Shown here: one piece after another, positions 24,606-33,133 of the stretch
Position numbering within the stretch: the stretch's first letter is position 1
Layout of the letters: the number at the start of each line of letters is the position of its first letter
Assembly: GCF_000949385.2 (NCBI RefSeq)
Contig: NZ_JYKO02000001.1
Span: 4,164,770-4,228,769, forward strand
Source: Pseudomonas sp. LFM046
Lineage (GTDB): Bacteria; Pseudomonadota; Gammaproteobacteria; Pseudomonadales; Pseudomonadaceae
Length of the DNA stretch: 64,000 bases
Reading direction: 5' to 3'
Program-made: the position numbers and the translations under genes
Notes under the pieces: generated by a model
Database searches by the model: none
What the model saw: only the letters and a program-made list of their open reading frames with translations
What the model was told of the DNA's origin: nothing

Positions 24606-25211
24606 CTAGCGGTGGTTCTTGCCGTCGTTCTTGCTGGACGACGCTTCGGCCTGGGAGCGGCCGTGGGCGTTGTGATCGCCGGGCGTCGTCTCGGACACCG
24701 CGCGAGCGTTGGCCAGGCCGCGGCTGTCCTTGTCGCGGGCGACAGCGGAAGTCGCTTTCCCGTGGCCCTTGTCCTCGCCATTGCGGGTGGCCTTGCCGGT
24801 GTGGTCGGCGTCCTGGCCGAACTTGTTGCCCTTGCCAGTGTGATCCGCGTCCTGGCCGAACTTGTTGCCCTGGCCGGTGTGATCCGCGTCCTGGCCGAAC
24901 TTGTTGCCCTTGCCAGTGTGATCCGCATCCTGGCCGAACTTGTTGCCCTGGCCGGTATGGTCGCTGTCACGGCCGAAGCTGTTGCCCCTGCCCTCGTGGC
25001 TGCTAGAGTGGCCGCCGCCCATTCCGCCACCCATACCACCGCCGTGACCTGCGCCATGACCACCACCATTCCCGCCACCGTTACCGCCGCCATTGCCGTT
25101 GCCACGGGCGTAAGCGGAATCAACCAGGGACGCGCCACCGGGCAGGACAGTGCCCGCCGCGAGGACCATCGCACAGGTCGCTGCAGCCAACAGGGTTTTC
25201 TTGCTGATCAT
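24606..25211 (-). CDS. Secreted Gly-rich protein with 13-residue tandem repeats
   Basis: 201 residues: a 35-residue signal peptide (KKTLLAAATCAMVLAAG, cleavage after DSAYA), a Gly/Asn/His/Met-rich region 37-70 (GGGNGGG, GGGMGGGMGGGH), then five copies of GNKFGQDADHTG(K/Q) at residues 76-140, and a charged hydrophilic tail. GGAGG precedes the ATG at 25211. There is no known domain. The composition (Gly, Asp, His, Asn, Lys; almost no hydrophobics) is that of a disordered hydrophilin. The signal peptide resembles that of the protein at 15849. Confidence 0.75.
   Translation of the reverse strand: MISKKTLLAAATCAMVLAAGTVLPGGASLVDSAYARGNGNGGGNGGGNGGGHGAGHGGGMGGGMGGGHSSSHEGRGNSFGRDSDHTGQGNKFGQDADHTGKGNKFGQDADHTGQGNKFGQDADHTGKGNKFGQDADHTGKATRNGEDKGHGKATSAVARDKDSRGLANARAVSETTPGDHNAHGRSQAEASSSKNDGKNHR
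24789..24985 (-). repeat. 39-bp coding tandem repeat (five copies)
   Basis: Five nearly identical 39-base units encoding the 13-residue repeat; K/Q at the last position alternates by a single base change, and the first unit (GNSFGRDSDHTGQ) is the most diverged. Confidence 0.8.
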
Positions 25212-25447
25212 TTTTGGAGCCTCCACAGGCACTTGTTCACAGTGACCGTGAGACTTCATACCGCGTGAGCCGGTTCACTCACGGGAGACGAGCGGACAGG
25301 AAAGTCGACGCCTGGCGCTGCACTTTTTGAACTACGTCATATTTCCGCTCAATCACGCTGACGATTAATCCTGTAATAGTGGCGGCATTGTCCCCTGCAT
25401 TCGCAGTCAATCAGCAAAGGAAACATCCTCATGGAGGCCATACGGAC

Positions 25448-25876
25448 ATGATCAAGACCCGATCCCTGATCGTAGCGTTCACCAGCCTTGCCCTGATTGC
25501 AGGGTCCCCAGCGCTGCTGGCCGACCCTGGCAAGAACAAGGGCCATGGTAATCAGGCCCAGAGCAGCAACAGCGGAACTCAGGGCAAGAACGGGGCCGAC
25601 AGCGGCCCGAGGGTGGATATCGGCGGCATCCGCGGCATCCTCGACGACAACCGCGAGTACTGGGGCCCCACCCAGGCGCTGCCGCCGGGCATCCAGAAGA
25701 ACCTGGCGCGCGGCAAGCCGCTGCCGCCGGGAATCGCCAAGAAGCTCGACGGCCGCCTGGTCGACCGCCTGCCCCACTACGAGGGCTATGACTGGGTTCG
25801 CGCGGGCACTGACCTGGTCCTGGTGACCGTAGCCACCGGGATCATCTACGAAGTGCTGCAGGATGTGATGGATTGA
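25448..25876 (+). CDS. CigR-like exported protein
   Basis: 142 residues with a signal peptide (about 25, ending ALLA-DPG), a hydrophilic Lys/Asn/Gly/Gln stretch, then the signature LPPGIQKNLARGKPLPPGIAKKLDGRL and a C-terminal hydrophobic segment (TDLVLVTVATGIIYEVL). This is the module annotated in Pseudomonas as anti-virulence regulator CigR family; the activity is not established outside Salmonella. ATG at 25448 follows GGAGG. It is divergent from the 13-mer repeat gene, with a 236-base shared promoter region. Confidence 0.75.
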   Translation: MIKTRSLIVAFTSLALIAGSPALLADPGKNKGHGNQAQSSNSGTQGKNGADSGPRVDIGGIRGILDDNREYWGPTQALPPGIQKNLARGKPLPPGIAKKLDGRLVDRLPHYEGYDWVRAGTDLVLVTVATGIIYEVLQDVMD

Positions 25877-25892
25877 GGCCTCCACCAGCCCC

Positions 25893-25923
25893 GTAGGTTG
25901 GCGCTGAGGAGCGAAGCCCAACG
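25893..25923. repeat. Partial GTAGGTTGG-family repeat
   Basis: A half-palindrome GTAGGTTGGCGCTGAGGAGC ending CCCAACG, adjacent to the next repeat. A fuller copy is at 54560-54594. Confidence 0.5.
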
Positions 25924-25957
25924 TGTCCAGAGCGAACCGGCCGGCACATCGCTCTTC

Positions 25958-26041
25958 GTAGGGTGGAAATCGCTCTTCATTTCCACCCTCGATGCCATCC
26001 CGGGCACCAATGGTGGACCGGTGAAGCGTGGTCCACCCTCC
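25958..26041. repeat. GTAGGGTGGA-family intergenic repeat
   Basis: Starts GTAGGGTGGAAATCGCTCTT, ends GTGGTCCACCCTCC, with two internal hairpins. Related to 43989-44068. Lies downstream of the metI gene on its strand. Confidence 0.6.
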
Positions 26042-26057
26042 GTAACATTCACAGCCC

Positions 26058-26711
26058 TCACACCCGCTTGTTCAACACCCGCGCCAGCCGGTCTCCGCCG
26101 AACTGGATCAGGGTCACCAGCACCACCAGCAGAATGATCACCGTCAACATGATCTGGGTGTCGAAACGCTGGTAGCCGTAGCGGTACGCCAGGTCCCCCA
26201 GTCCGCCTGCGCCGATGGCGCCAGCCATGGCCGATGAGTTGATCATGGTCACCAGGGTGATGGTGAAGCCGCCGACGATGCCCGGCCGCGCCTCCGGCAG
26301 CAGCACATTCCAGATGATGTGGCGGCGCTGGCAACCCATGGCCTGGGCCGCTTCCACCAGGCCGAAATCCACTTCCCGCAGGCTCACCTCGGCGATGCGC
26401 GCGAAAAACGGCGTGGCGGCGATGGTCAGCGGCACCACCGCCGCCCAGACGCCATAGCTGGTGCCCACGATCAGGCGGGTGAAGGGGATCAGCGCCACCA
26501 TCAGGATCAGGAACGGCACGGAGCGCAGCACATTCACGACACTGCCGAGGGTGCGGTTCAGGACGCGCGCCTCGAAGATGCCGCCCGGCCCCGTGGTGAC
26601 CAGCACCAGCGCCAGGGGAATCCCCACCAGGAAGACGATCAGCGAAGACGCCCCGATCATCAGCAGGGTGTCGAGGATGCCTTGCAACAGGCGATCAAGC
26701 ATGGGCGACAT
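26058..26711 (-). CDS. metI: MetI-type ABC transporter permease
   Basis: 217 residues, the same as E. coli MetI, with five hydrophobic helices and the permease EAA loop ([15 protein letters not shown], then [11 protein letters not shown]). Inner-membrane channel for D/L-methionine or another organosulfur compound. It overlaps the end of metN by 17 bases. I chose ATG 26711, with GAGG upstream, over 26702. In a sulfur-scavenging operon, so the substrate need not be methionine itself. Confidence 0.88.
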   Translation of the reverse strand: MSPMLDRLLQGILDTLLMIGASSLIVFLVGIPLALVLVTTGPGGIFEARVLNRTLGSVVNVLRSVPFLILMVALIPFTRLIVGTSYGVWAAVVPLTIAATPFFARIAEVSLREVDFGLVEAAQAMGCQRRHIIWNVLLPEARPGIVGGFTITLVTMINSSAMAGAIGAGGLGDLAYRYGYQRFDTQIMLTVIILLVVLVTLIQFGGDRLARVLNKRV

Positions 26712-27774
26712 AGCCGAGCACCTCCGCCTTGTCCGCCAATGGTCGCGCCCGTTCCAGCAACTCCAGCCCGCCCTGCCCGGCCAGCGTGGCACTGAGCAGC
26801 AGGTGACCCTGGGCCCGCCCCTGGATGCGGTCGATGCCGCCGTGTACCAGGCTCACCCGCGTGCCGAGGGCCTGGGTGATGGCCAGCAGGTCCGGCTCGC
26901 GTCCGCTGGCACCGGTGAAGTGCAGGTCCAGCAGCAGTTCGTTGGCGCCATCCCGAGGCTGGCTCACCAGGCGCGCCAGCAGGTCGTCCGGCAGGTCGTG
27001 GCGCAGGGTGCCCAAGAGCGTCCGGGTGACCTCGTGACGGGGATCGCCGAACACCTGCCAGACCGCCCCCTGCTCCACCACCCGCCCCTGCTCCAGCACC
27101 ACCACCCGGTCGCAGATCTCGCGGATCACCGCCATTTCGTGGGTGATGAGCACAATGGTCAGCCCCAGGCGCCGATTGATGTCCCGCAGCAGGGCGAGGA
27201 TCTGCTGGGTGCTTTCCGGGTCCAGCGCCGAAGTGGCCTCGTCGCAGAGGAGGATTTCCGGCTGATGCACCAGCGCGCGGGCAATGCCGACCCGCTGCTT
27301 CTGGCCGCCCGAGAGCTGCGCCGGATAGGCATCGCGCTTGTCCGCCAGCCCCACCAGGTGCAGCAGTTCGTTGACCCTGCGCTCGACGTCGCCCCCGGAG
27401 ACTCCGGCGACTTTCAGCGGCAGGGCGACGTTCTGCCAGACGGTCTTGGCCGACATCAGGTTGAAGTGCTGGAAGATCATGCCGACGCGACGTCGCAGCC
27501 GCACCAGCTGCTGCTCGTCCAAGGCGCCGATGTCTTCGCCGTCGATCAGCACCTGGCCGGCACTGGGCTTCTCCAGACGATTGAGGGTACGGATCAGCGA
27601 CGACTTGCCGGCGCCGCTGCGGCCGATGATGCCGAACACCTCGCCTCGGCGGATGTCCAGGTCGATGCCCTGCAGCGCCTGCACCGGTCCCTTGCTGCCC
27701 TGGTAGGCCTTGCCCAGCCCCTGCAAGCGGATATGCGGCAGCTCCAGGCTGATGTTGCGATTGAAACTGACCAT
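26695..27774 (-). CDS. metN: MetN-type ABC transporter ATPase
   Basis: 359 residues. Walker [10 protein letters not shown], signature [15 protein letters not shown], Walker [13 protein letters not shown], and a C-terminal NIL domain (about 270-359) that in E. coli binds methionine and shuts the transporter. Drives import through MetI with MetQ. A 161-base gap carrying an inserted repeat separates it from metQ. Confidence 0.92.
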   Translation of the reverse strand: MVSFNRNISLELPHIRLQGLGKAYQGSKGPVQALQGIDLDIRRGEVFGIIGRSGAGKSSLIRTLNRLEKPSAGQVLIDGEDIGALDEQQLVRLRRRVGMIFQHFNLMSAKTVWQNVALPLKVAGVSGGDVERRVNELLHLVGLADKRDAYPAQLSGGQKQRVGIARALVHQPEILLCDEATSALDPESTQQILALLRDINRRLGLTIVLITHEMAVIREICDRVVVLEQGRVVEQGAVWQVFGDPRHEVTRTLLGTLRHDLPDDLLARLVSQPRDGANELLLDLHFTGASGREPDLLAITQALGTRVSLVHGGIDRIQGRAQGHLLLSATLAGQGGLELLERARPLADKAEVLGYVAHA

Positions 27775-27816
27775 GTGGGGCCTCTCTGTTTCGAATTACC
27801 CGAAGTCGAAAAAATT

Positions 27817-27911
27817 TGTAGGGGCGAATTCATTCGCCAAGCAGGCCGAAGGTCTGCCTTCGAGTCCGCAGGGGCAGCGTTGCTGCCCTTGGCAAACGAA
27901 TTCCCCCGACA
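27817..27911. repeat. GGGGCGAATTCATTCGCC repeat inside the met operon (95 bp)
   Basis: Left end TGTAGGGGCGAATTCATTCG is intact; the right inverted end is decayed (GGCAAACGAATTCCCCCGACA). The middle has a hairpin GGGGCAGCGTTGCTGCCC. Same family as the complete element at 61487-61584. It lies between metQ and metN. Confidence 0.75.
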
Positions 27912-27935
27912 GCATTTTCATCGACCGTCGTTAGG

Positions 27936-28742
27936 TCACTCCCAACCCGGCTGATAGAGCTTGCCGTGTGCCTTATCGAGGGCCGCGCGGACCTGCGGGG
28001 AGTGCTGGTAGATATCCACAAACTGGCCGAGGCGACCGTCGTCGCGGTAATCGGCGCGGGTGACGAACTGGATGATGTATTCCTTGTTCTCGATGCCGTC
28101 GAACAGCAGCGCGCTGTTGGGATCGAGGGTGCCGGCCAGGCGGATGTAGTGCGGGTAGCCCTGGGCCAGGTCGACGTCGTCCAGGGCACGCACCAGTTGC
28201 ACCGCCTCCAGCTCGATGATGTCGATGTGCTTCGGGTTCTCGACGATGTCATCCAGCGTCGCCTTGTAGCCGACGCCATCCTTCAATTTGAGCAGGCCGG
28301 CCTTCTGCAGCAGCTGCAGGCCGCGTCCGCCGTTGATGGGATCGTTGGCGATGGCCACCTTGGCGCCGTCGGGCAGGTCGGCGATGGCCTTGTACTTTTT
28401 CGAGTAGAGGCCGACGTTGTTGATCACTCCGGGGGCGAAGGGCTTGAGCGCAAAACCGCCCTCCTTCTTCGCGTTCTCCAGGAAAGGCGTGTGCTGGAAG
28501 TAGTTCACGTCGATATCGCCAGCGGCCAGGGTGATGTTGGGGGAGTTCCAGTCGGTGAACTCCACCAACTCCACCTTGAGCCCCTTCTTGGCGGCCTCCT
28601 CCACCGCCACTTCCAGGGGTGGGGCGAAGGCGGCGGTGGTGCCGACCTTGAGGGGTTTCGAATCGGCGCCATGGGCGAGGCCGGAGGCCAGGAGCAGGCT
28701 GAGGGTGAGCGTTTTGAGGAGGTGTTTGGGCATGGTTGTCAT
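27936..28742 (-). CDS. metQ: MetQ/NlpA-type substrate-binding protein
   Basis: 268 residues: cleavable signal peptide (LTLSLLLASGLAHGA) without a lipobox cysteine, so probably a soluble periplasmic protein rather than a lipoprotein. The body is NlpA-type (KVELVEFTDWNSPNITLAAGDIDVNYFQHTPFL, then AIANDPINGGRGLQLLQKAGL). Delivers ligand to MetN-MetI. It follows the LLM monooxygenase by 26 bases, so the ligand is likely an organosulfur compound used by the operon. Confidence 0.9.
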   Translation of the reverse strand: MTTMPKHLLKTLTLSLLLASGLAHGADSKPLKVGTTAAFAPPLEVAVEEAAKKGLKVELVEFTDWNSPNITLAAGDIDVNYFQHTPFLENAKKEGGFALKPFAPGVINNVGLYSKKYKAIADLPDGAKVAIANDPINGGRGLQLLQKAGLLKLKDGVGYKATLDDIVENPKHIDIIELEAVQLVRALDDVDLAQGYPHYIRLAGTLDPNSALLFDGIENKEYIIQFVTRADYRDDGRLGQFVDIYQHSPQVRAALDKAHGKLYQPGWE

Positions 28743-28768
28743 CCTTTGAGCAAGGTCTTGAAGGGAAA

Positions 28769-30169
28769 TCAGCTGGTTGTAGGGGCGAATGAATTCGCCC
28801 CTGCAGAGGAAAATTGCCCCACTGAGAAATGGGCGCCCGGGTGGCTCTCCGGCAGCCGATCCCCCGTACCAAACAACTTGTGGCGCAGGGTCCCTTCGGC
28901 ATACGCCGTCTTGTAGGCGCCGCGTGCCTGCAACTCAGGCACCACCAGGTCGATGAAGTCCGCGTAGCTTTCCGGCGTGACGATGCGGGTGAGGTTGAAG
29001 CCGTCCAGCCCGGTCTCGTCGATCCAGGCCAGCAGCTCATCGGCCACCTGAGTGGGCGAGCCGATCAGCAGGATGTAGCGCCCACCCAGGGCGTGCTGTT
29101 CCAGCAACTGGCGGCGGGTCAGGCTGTTGTCCCTGAGCTTGCTGGCGGCCGATTCGATGGCGTTGGTCTTCACGTAGGGGATCGGCTCGTCCAGCCCGAA
29201 GCGGGAGAAGTCGATGCCGGTGGAGCTGGCGAAGTGGGCCACGCCCGCCTCGGCGCTGGCATGGGCCAGGTACTCGGCATGCTTGGCGCGGGCCTCGGCT
29301 TCAGTGGGGGCGACGATCACGCTGATGCCCATGAACACCTTCACCGCGTGTGGATCGCGCCCGGCTGCCAGTGCCGCGCCGCGCACCTTGTCCACCTGGG
29401 CACGGGTGGCGGCCTTGTTGTTACCGCTGATGAACACGCACTCGGCGTGTTCCCCGGCAAAGCGCAGCCCACGTGCCGAAGAGCCGGCCTGGAACAGCAC
29501 CGGCGTGCGCTGGGGCGAAGGCTCGCAGAGGTGATAACCCTCCACGCTGAAGAACTCGCCCCGGTGGCGAACCTTGTGCACTTTCTCCGGCCGGGCGTAG
29601 AGGCGCTGCTGGCGGTCGACGACCACCGCGCCCTCTTCCCAGCTCCCTTCCCAGAGTTTGTAGAGCACCTCCAGGTATTCATCGGCCTGGTCGTAGCGGC
29701 GGTCGTGTTCCTCCTGCCGGGCAAGGCCCATGGCGCGGGCGGCGCTCTCCAGGTAACCGGTGACGATGTTCCAGCCCACCCGCCCGTCCGTGAGGTGGTC
29801 CAGCGTGGACATGCGCCGGGCGAAGAGGTACGGCGCGTCGTAGCTCAGGTTGGCGGTCAGGCCGAAACCCAGGTGCCGGGTGACTCCGGCCATGGCCGAA
29901 ACCAGCAGCAGCGGGTCGTTCACCGGCAGCTGGATACTCTCCGCCAGGGTCAGGTCCACGTTGCCCTGGTAGACGTCATAGACCCCGACGATGTCCGCCA
30001 GGAACAGACCGTCGAACAGGCCGCGCTCCAGCAGCCGGGCCAGCTCCGTCCAGTGGGAGAGCTTGCGGTAGTCGGCCGAGCGGTCGCGTGGGTGAGTCCA
30101 GAGGCCGTGGTTGATGTGCCCCACGCAGTTCATGTTGAAGGCGTTGAGGAGGATCTGCTTGCGCGCCAT
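28769..30169 (-). CDS. LLM-class FMN-dependent monooxygenase (NtaA/SnaA/DmoA family)
   Basis: 466 residues of the bacterial-luciferase-like family that cleaves C-S or C-N bonds with FMNH2 and O2 (nitrilotriacetate, dimethylsulfide, dibenzothiophene sulfone monooxygenases). Typical stretches are HINHGLWTHPRDRS, FDGLFLADIVGVYDVY, GRVGWNIVTGYL and QAGSSARGLRFA. Its stop codon and last ten or so residues (GANSFAPTTS) come from an intergenic repeat. It overlaps the SfnB gene upstream by one base. Probably releases sulfur from a sulfone or sulfide. Confidence 0.88.
   Translation of the reverse strand: MARKQILLNAFNMNCVGHINHGLWTHPRDRSADYRKLSHWTELARLLERGLFDGLFLADIVGVYDVYQGNVDLTLAESIQLPVNDPLLLVSAMAGVTRHLGFGLTANLSYDAPYLFARRMSTLDHLTDGRVGWNIVTGYLESAARAMGLARQEEHDRRYDQADEYLEVLYKLWEGSWEEGAVVVDRQQRLYARPEKVHKVRHRGEFFSVEGYHLCEPSPQRTPVLFQAGSSARGLRFAGEHAECVFISGNNKAATRAQVDKVRGAALAAGRDPHAVKVFMGISVIVAPTEAEARAKHAEYLAHASAEAGVAHFASSTGIDFSRFGLDEPIPYVKTNAIESAASKLRDNSLTRRQLLEQHALGGRYILLIGSPTQVADELLAWIDETGLDGFNLTRIVTPESYADFIDLVVPELQARGAYKTAYAEGTLRHKLFGTGDRLPESHPGAHFSVGQFSSAGANSFAPTTS
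28779..28804. repeat. Short GGGGCGAAT repeat at the 3' end of the LLM gene
   Basis: A near-perfect 26-base palindrome TGTAGGGGCGAATGAATTCG ending CCCCTGCA, overlapping the final codons of the LLM monooxygenase. It is a collapsed copy of the 61487 family. Confidence 0.7.
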
Positions 30170-31377
30170 CAGATCGTCCCCCGCCGTGGCGGCAGTTGGT
30201 CGTTGAGGTAGTAGTTGCCCACCGCGTGGTACTTCCAGCGCAACGGGTCGTGCAGGGTGTGGACCCGTGCGTTGCGCCAGTGACGATCGAGGTTGTGCTC
30301 GGCCAGGCTGGCGCGAGTGCCAGCGAGTTCGAACAGCTTGCTGCCGGCGGCGAGGGATACCTCGGTGGTCAGGGCGCGAGCTTCGGCCACGCCGATGGAG
30401 GCGGCGGCCACGGTTTCGGCCGTGGGCGCGGCGGTGGCGGCATCCAGCACGCGGCCGGCACGGTCGAGGATGGCTTCGGCGGCGTGCAGGCGGATCGCCA
30501 GGCGGCCGAATTCCTGGATGGCCAGCGGATCGTCGCGGGCCTTGTCCACGCCCGAGTCGATCCAGGGCCGCGAGCGTTCGCGGACGAAGTCCAGCGCGTC
30601 CTCATACGCGGCGCGGGCGATGCCGACATCGATGGCGGCATGGAGAATCTGGGCGAAGGGTCCCACGGTGGTCGGGCGCTCGAAGGCGGCCTGGAAGGAC
30701 ACCAGGTCCTCGGTCCTGACCGGTACATTTTCGAACACCACCGAGCCGCTGCCGGTGGTGCGCTGGCCGAAGCCCGACCAGTCGTCGATCACCGTCAGCC
30801 CCGGGGCATTGCGCGACACGAACGCCAGGTACTGATGGCCATCCTCGGCCACCACCAGGGTCGGCACGCGCTGGGCGAAAAGGGCGCCGGTGCAATAGAA
30901 CTTGCGACCGTGGATGCGATAGCCGGCGCCTTCCTTGATCAGCCGGGTGTTGCGGTCATTGGCGGTACGGGTGCCAATCTCGGCGAGGGCGTTGCCGAAG
31001 CGTTCACCGGCCAGGGCGGCGGCGAACAGGCGGCGCTGCTGGGCTTTGCCACCATTCACCCGCAGCACTTCCAGGGCGTAGAAATGGTTCTGCGGAATCT
31101 GCCCCAGGGAGCCATCCGCCGCGCTGATGATGGCGACGACCCGAGCCAGGGTGACACGGGACACCCCCGCCCCGCCGAACTCGCGGGGCACGCCTATGCC
31201 CCCGAGGCCAGAGCGGCTGAAAGCCTCCAGTTCTTCATGGGGCAGGCGCCGGTCGCGGTCACGTTCGGCGGCGCCGGGCTTGAATTCGGCGGCGAGGCGG
31301 TGCGCCACATCGAGGGCTTCGGCGTCGTCGCGGATGATGGTGACGTGGGTCGCCGGGGCGTGTTGCAGCAAAGTCAT
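30169..31377 (-). CDS. SfnB-family sulfur-acquisition oxidoreductase (copy 1)
   Basis: 402 residues, acyl-CoA-dehydrogenase-like flavoprotein of the SfnB/DszC group. Motifs: GVPREFGGAGVSRVTLARVV, IPQNHFYALEVL, YCTGALFAQ, DDWSGFGQRTTGSGSV and the terminal NLDRHWRNARVHTLHDPLRWKY. These act on sulfones or related compounds with reduced flavin. ATG at 31377 follows GGAG. Second gene of the operon, ten bases after copy 2. Confidence 0.88.
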   Translation of the reverse strand: MTLLQHAPATHVTIIRDDAEALDVAHRLAAEFKPGAAERDRDRRLPHEELEAFSRSGLGGIGVPREFGGAGVSRVTLARVVAIISAADGSLGQIPQNHFYALEVLRVNGGKAQQRRLFAAALAGERFGNALAEIGTRTANDRNTRLIKEGAGYRIHGRKFYCTGALFAQRVPTLVVAEDGHQYLAFVSRNAPGLTVIDDWSGFGQRTTGSGSVVFENVPVRTEDLVSFQAAFERPTTVGPFAQILHAAIDVGIARAAYEDALDFVRERSRPWIDSGVDKARDDPLAIQEFGRLAIRLHAAEAILDRAGRVLDAATAAPTAETVAAASIGVAEARALTTEVSLAAGSKLFELAGTRASLAEHNLDRHWRNARVHTLHDPLRWKYHAVGNYYLNDQLPPRRGTI

Positions 31378-31387
31378 GGCGAGCTCC

Positions 31388-32623
31388 TCAGATCCAGGAA
31401 TGGCGTGCCGGGCGGGTGCCGTTGAGGTGCCAGGCGCCAACCGCCTGGACCTTCCAGCGCACCGGGTCGTGCAGGGTGTGGACGCGGGCATTGCGCCAGT
31501 GGCGGTCGAGGTTGAACTCGGCGAGGGTGGCGCGGCTGCCGGCCAGTTCGAAGAGCTTCTCGCTGGCGGCCAGGGCGATCTCGGTGGTCAGCACCTTGGC
31601 TTCGGCCACGGCGATGGAGGCGCGGGCAGCGGAGTCGGCATCGATGGGCGCGGCAGCCACTTCGTCCAGGACCCGGCCGGCACGTTCCAGCAAGGCATTG
31701 GCGGCATTCAGCTCCACCTTGAGGCGGCCGAACTCGGCGATGGTGTAGAGCTCTTCGCTGGCACGGTCGACGCCGGCATCCACCCAAGGTCGCGAGCGCT
31801 CGCGGACGAAGGCGATGGCGTCGTCGATGGCCGCTGCGGCGATGCCGGCATCGATGGCCGCCTGGATCAGTTGAGAAACGGCGCCCTGGATGCTCGGTAC
31901 CTCGGCCAGCCGGCTGTTCTGGAACACCAGGTCGTCGGCCACCGGGGCGTTTTCCAGCAGCACGGTGCCGCTGGCGGTGGTGCGCTGACCGAAGCCGGAC
32001 CAGTCGTCGATGATGGAAAGCCCCGGCACGCCCCGCTCCACCAGCCCCAGCACGCCGACGCCGTTGTCATCGATGGCCTTCACCGCCACCCAGTGGGCGA
32101 ACAGCGCGCCGGTGGAATAGAACTTCTCGCCGCTGATCTTCAGGCCATCATCGGTGCGGGCGATGCGCGCCTTGATCTCCAGGGTGTGCCGGGTGTTGCG
32201 CTCAGGGCCCGCATTGGCCAAGCGGCGGCCAGCCAGGATGCCGGCGAAGACCTTGCGTTTCTGCGCCTCGCTGCCGACGTTCTCCACCACGCTGAGCAGG
32301 CCGAACTGGTTCTGCGGAATCTGCCCCAGGGCCGGGTCGGCGGCGCAGATGATGCGGAACACCTCGGCCAGGGTGACATGGGACACCTCCGCTCCGCCGT
32401 AGGCGCGGGGAATGCGGATGCCGCCCAGTCCCAGGCGGGTGAAGAGTTCCAGTTCACGCCAGGGCAGCTGGCGCTCGCGGTCCCGGGTGGCGGCGTCATG
32501 GCGGGCCAGTTTTGCCACCTCGTGGGCGGCTTGCAGGGCCTGGGCATCGTTCTCGATCAGCGCCGCCGGGAGTAGTGGCGGGGCTTCATCACGAATAGCG
32601 TGGTGTGCGCTTGAGTGGGTCAT
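31388..32623 (-). CDS. SfnB-family sulfur-acquisition oxidoreductase (copy 2)
   Basis: 411 residues, paralogous to the next gene (shared ending NLDRHWRNARVHTLHDP and DDWSGFGQRTT core). First gene of the sulfur operon. ATG at 32623 has GAGGGAAG upstream. A sigma-54 promoter match lies about 65 bases before the start. In P. putida sfn genes are SfnR/sigma-54 controlled during sulfur starvation; family and promoter agree. Confidence 0.88.
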   Translation of the reverse strand: MTHSSAHHAIRDEAPPLLPAALIENDAQALQAAHEVAKLARHDAATRDRERQLPWRELELFTRLGLGGIRIPRAYGGAEVSHVTLAEVFRIICAADPALGQIPQNQFGLLSVVENVGSEAQKRKVFAGILAGRRLANAGPERNTRHTLEIKARIARTDDGLKISGEKFYSTGALFAHWVAVKAIDDNGVGVLGLVERGVPGLSIIDDWSGFGQRTTASGTVLLENAPVADDLVFQNSRLAEVPSIQGAVSQLIQAAIDAGIAAAAIDDAIAFVRERSRPWVDAGVDRASEELYTIAEFGRLKVELNAANALLERAGRVLDEVAAAPIDADSAARASIAVAEAKVLTTEIALAASEKLFELAGSRATLAEFNLDRHWRNARVHTLHDPVRWKVQAVGAWHLNGTRPARHSWI

Positions 32624-32686
32624 GGGCAGCTTTCTTCCCTCGGAGTTTCGCCGCAATGCATCGCGGCCTTGCTTGCGAAGGGGTAT

Positions 32687-32703
32687 TGCAGCGCCCGTGC
32701 CAG
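32687..32703 (-). promoter_or_regulatory. Sigma-54 (-24/-12) promoter of the sulfur operon
   Basis: On the minus strand CTGGCACGGGCGCTGCA matches YTGGCACGNNNNTTGCW at all invariant GG and GC positions, with one change (TTGC to CTGC). The spacing is exact. No SfnR-type activator gene is in the window. Confidence 0.65.
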
Positions 32704-32952
32704 TTTATTTTTTCTTTGATAATCAGATAGTTATAGAAGCCATCCAGAAATCAAGGCCGCCTGAAACAGGCCATCTGTTGGTCAACTGTTGCTGGAGCAA
32801 CACCTTGCCGCTCGGAGTGCGCCGGTTCCGCCATACCGCCATGACCTCGGTTTAAGTGCATTTTTTTTGCACTGAAACAGCAACAACATTCATTGGCCTT
32901 CTATTTTCTCGCCCCTTAGGATTCGCCCATCCCCGACGCCCGGCCCGGCCGG

Positions 32953-33115
32953 GGCCTGCCCAGGCAGGCCTCCCGAGGAACCGTGCGCGAGAAATAGACG
33001 TTTCCATCTCCAGGGAAGGAGGCCCCCACTCCGGTGGGATTGAGGGGTCCCAGGCGCTGTACGAAAAATCACCGAGCCACGGCGGTTTTCGCACAGCACC
33101 TGGCGGCCTCCCCTT
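32953..33115. repeat. Intergenic stem-loop region upstream of the HPP gene
   Basis: The 32704-33133 gap contains a palindrome (GGCCTGCC-CA-GGCAGGCC, 32953-32970) and a large nested hairpin: GGAGGCC at 33018 pairs with GGCCTCC ending 33111, and inside it CCAGGCGCTGT-CGAAAA pairs with TTTTCG-ACAGC-CCTGG. It could be a cruciform-type repeat or a structured leader of the HPP gene. No coding signal. Confidence 0.5.
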
Positions 33116-33133
33116 TTACAACTGCCCAGTGTC

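Noticed and set aside
24483-25268. Plus-strand open frame opposite the 13-mer repeat gene
   Set aside because: Translates the repeat as VIRVLAELVALA units; hydrophobic repeat as expected from an antisense frame, no ribosome site, and the minus-strand frame has a signal peptide and GGAGG.
25329-25357. AlgU-type promoter (GAACTA with TCACG) before the CigR-like gene
   Set aside because: The -10 does not fit TCTGA and the spacing is off by one or more bases.
25893-26041. IS element ends
   Set aside because: Palindromic ends are present, but there is no transposase frame between them; classed as non-autonomous repeats.
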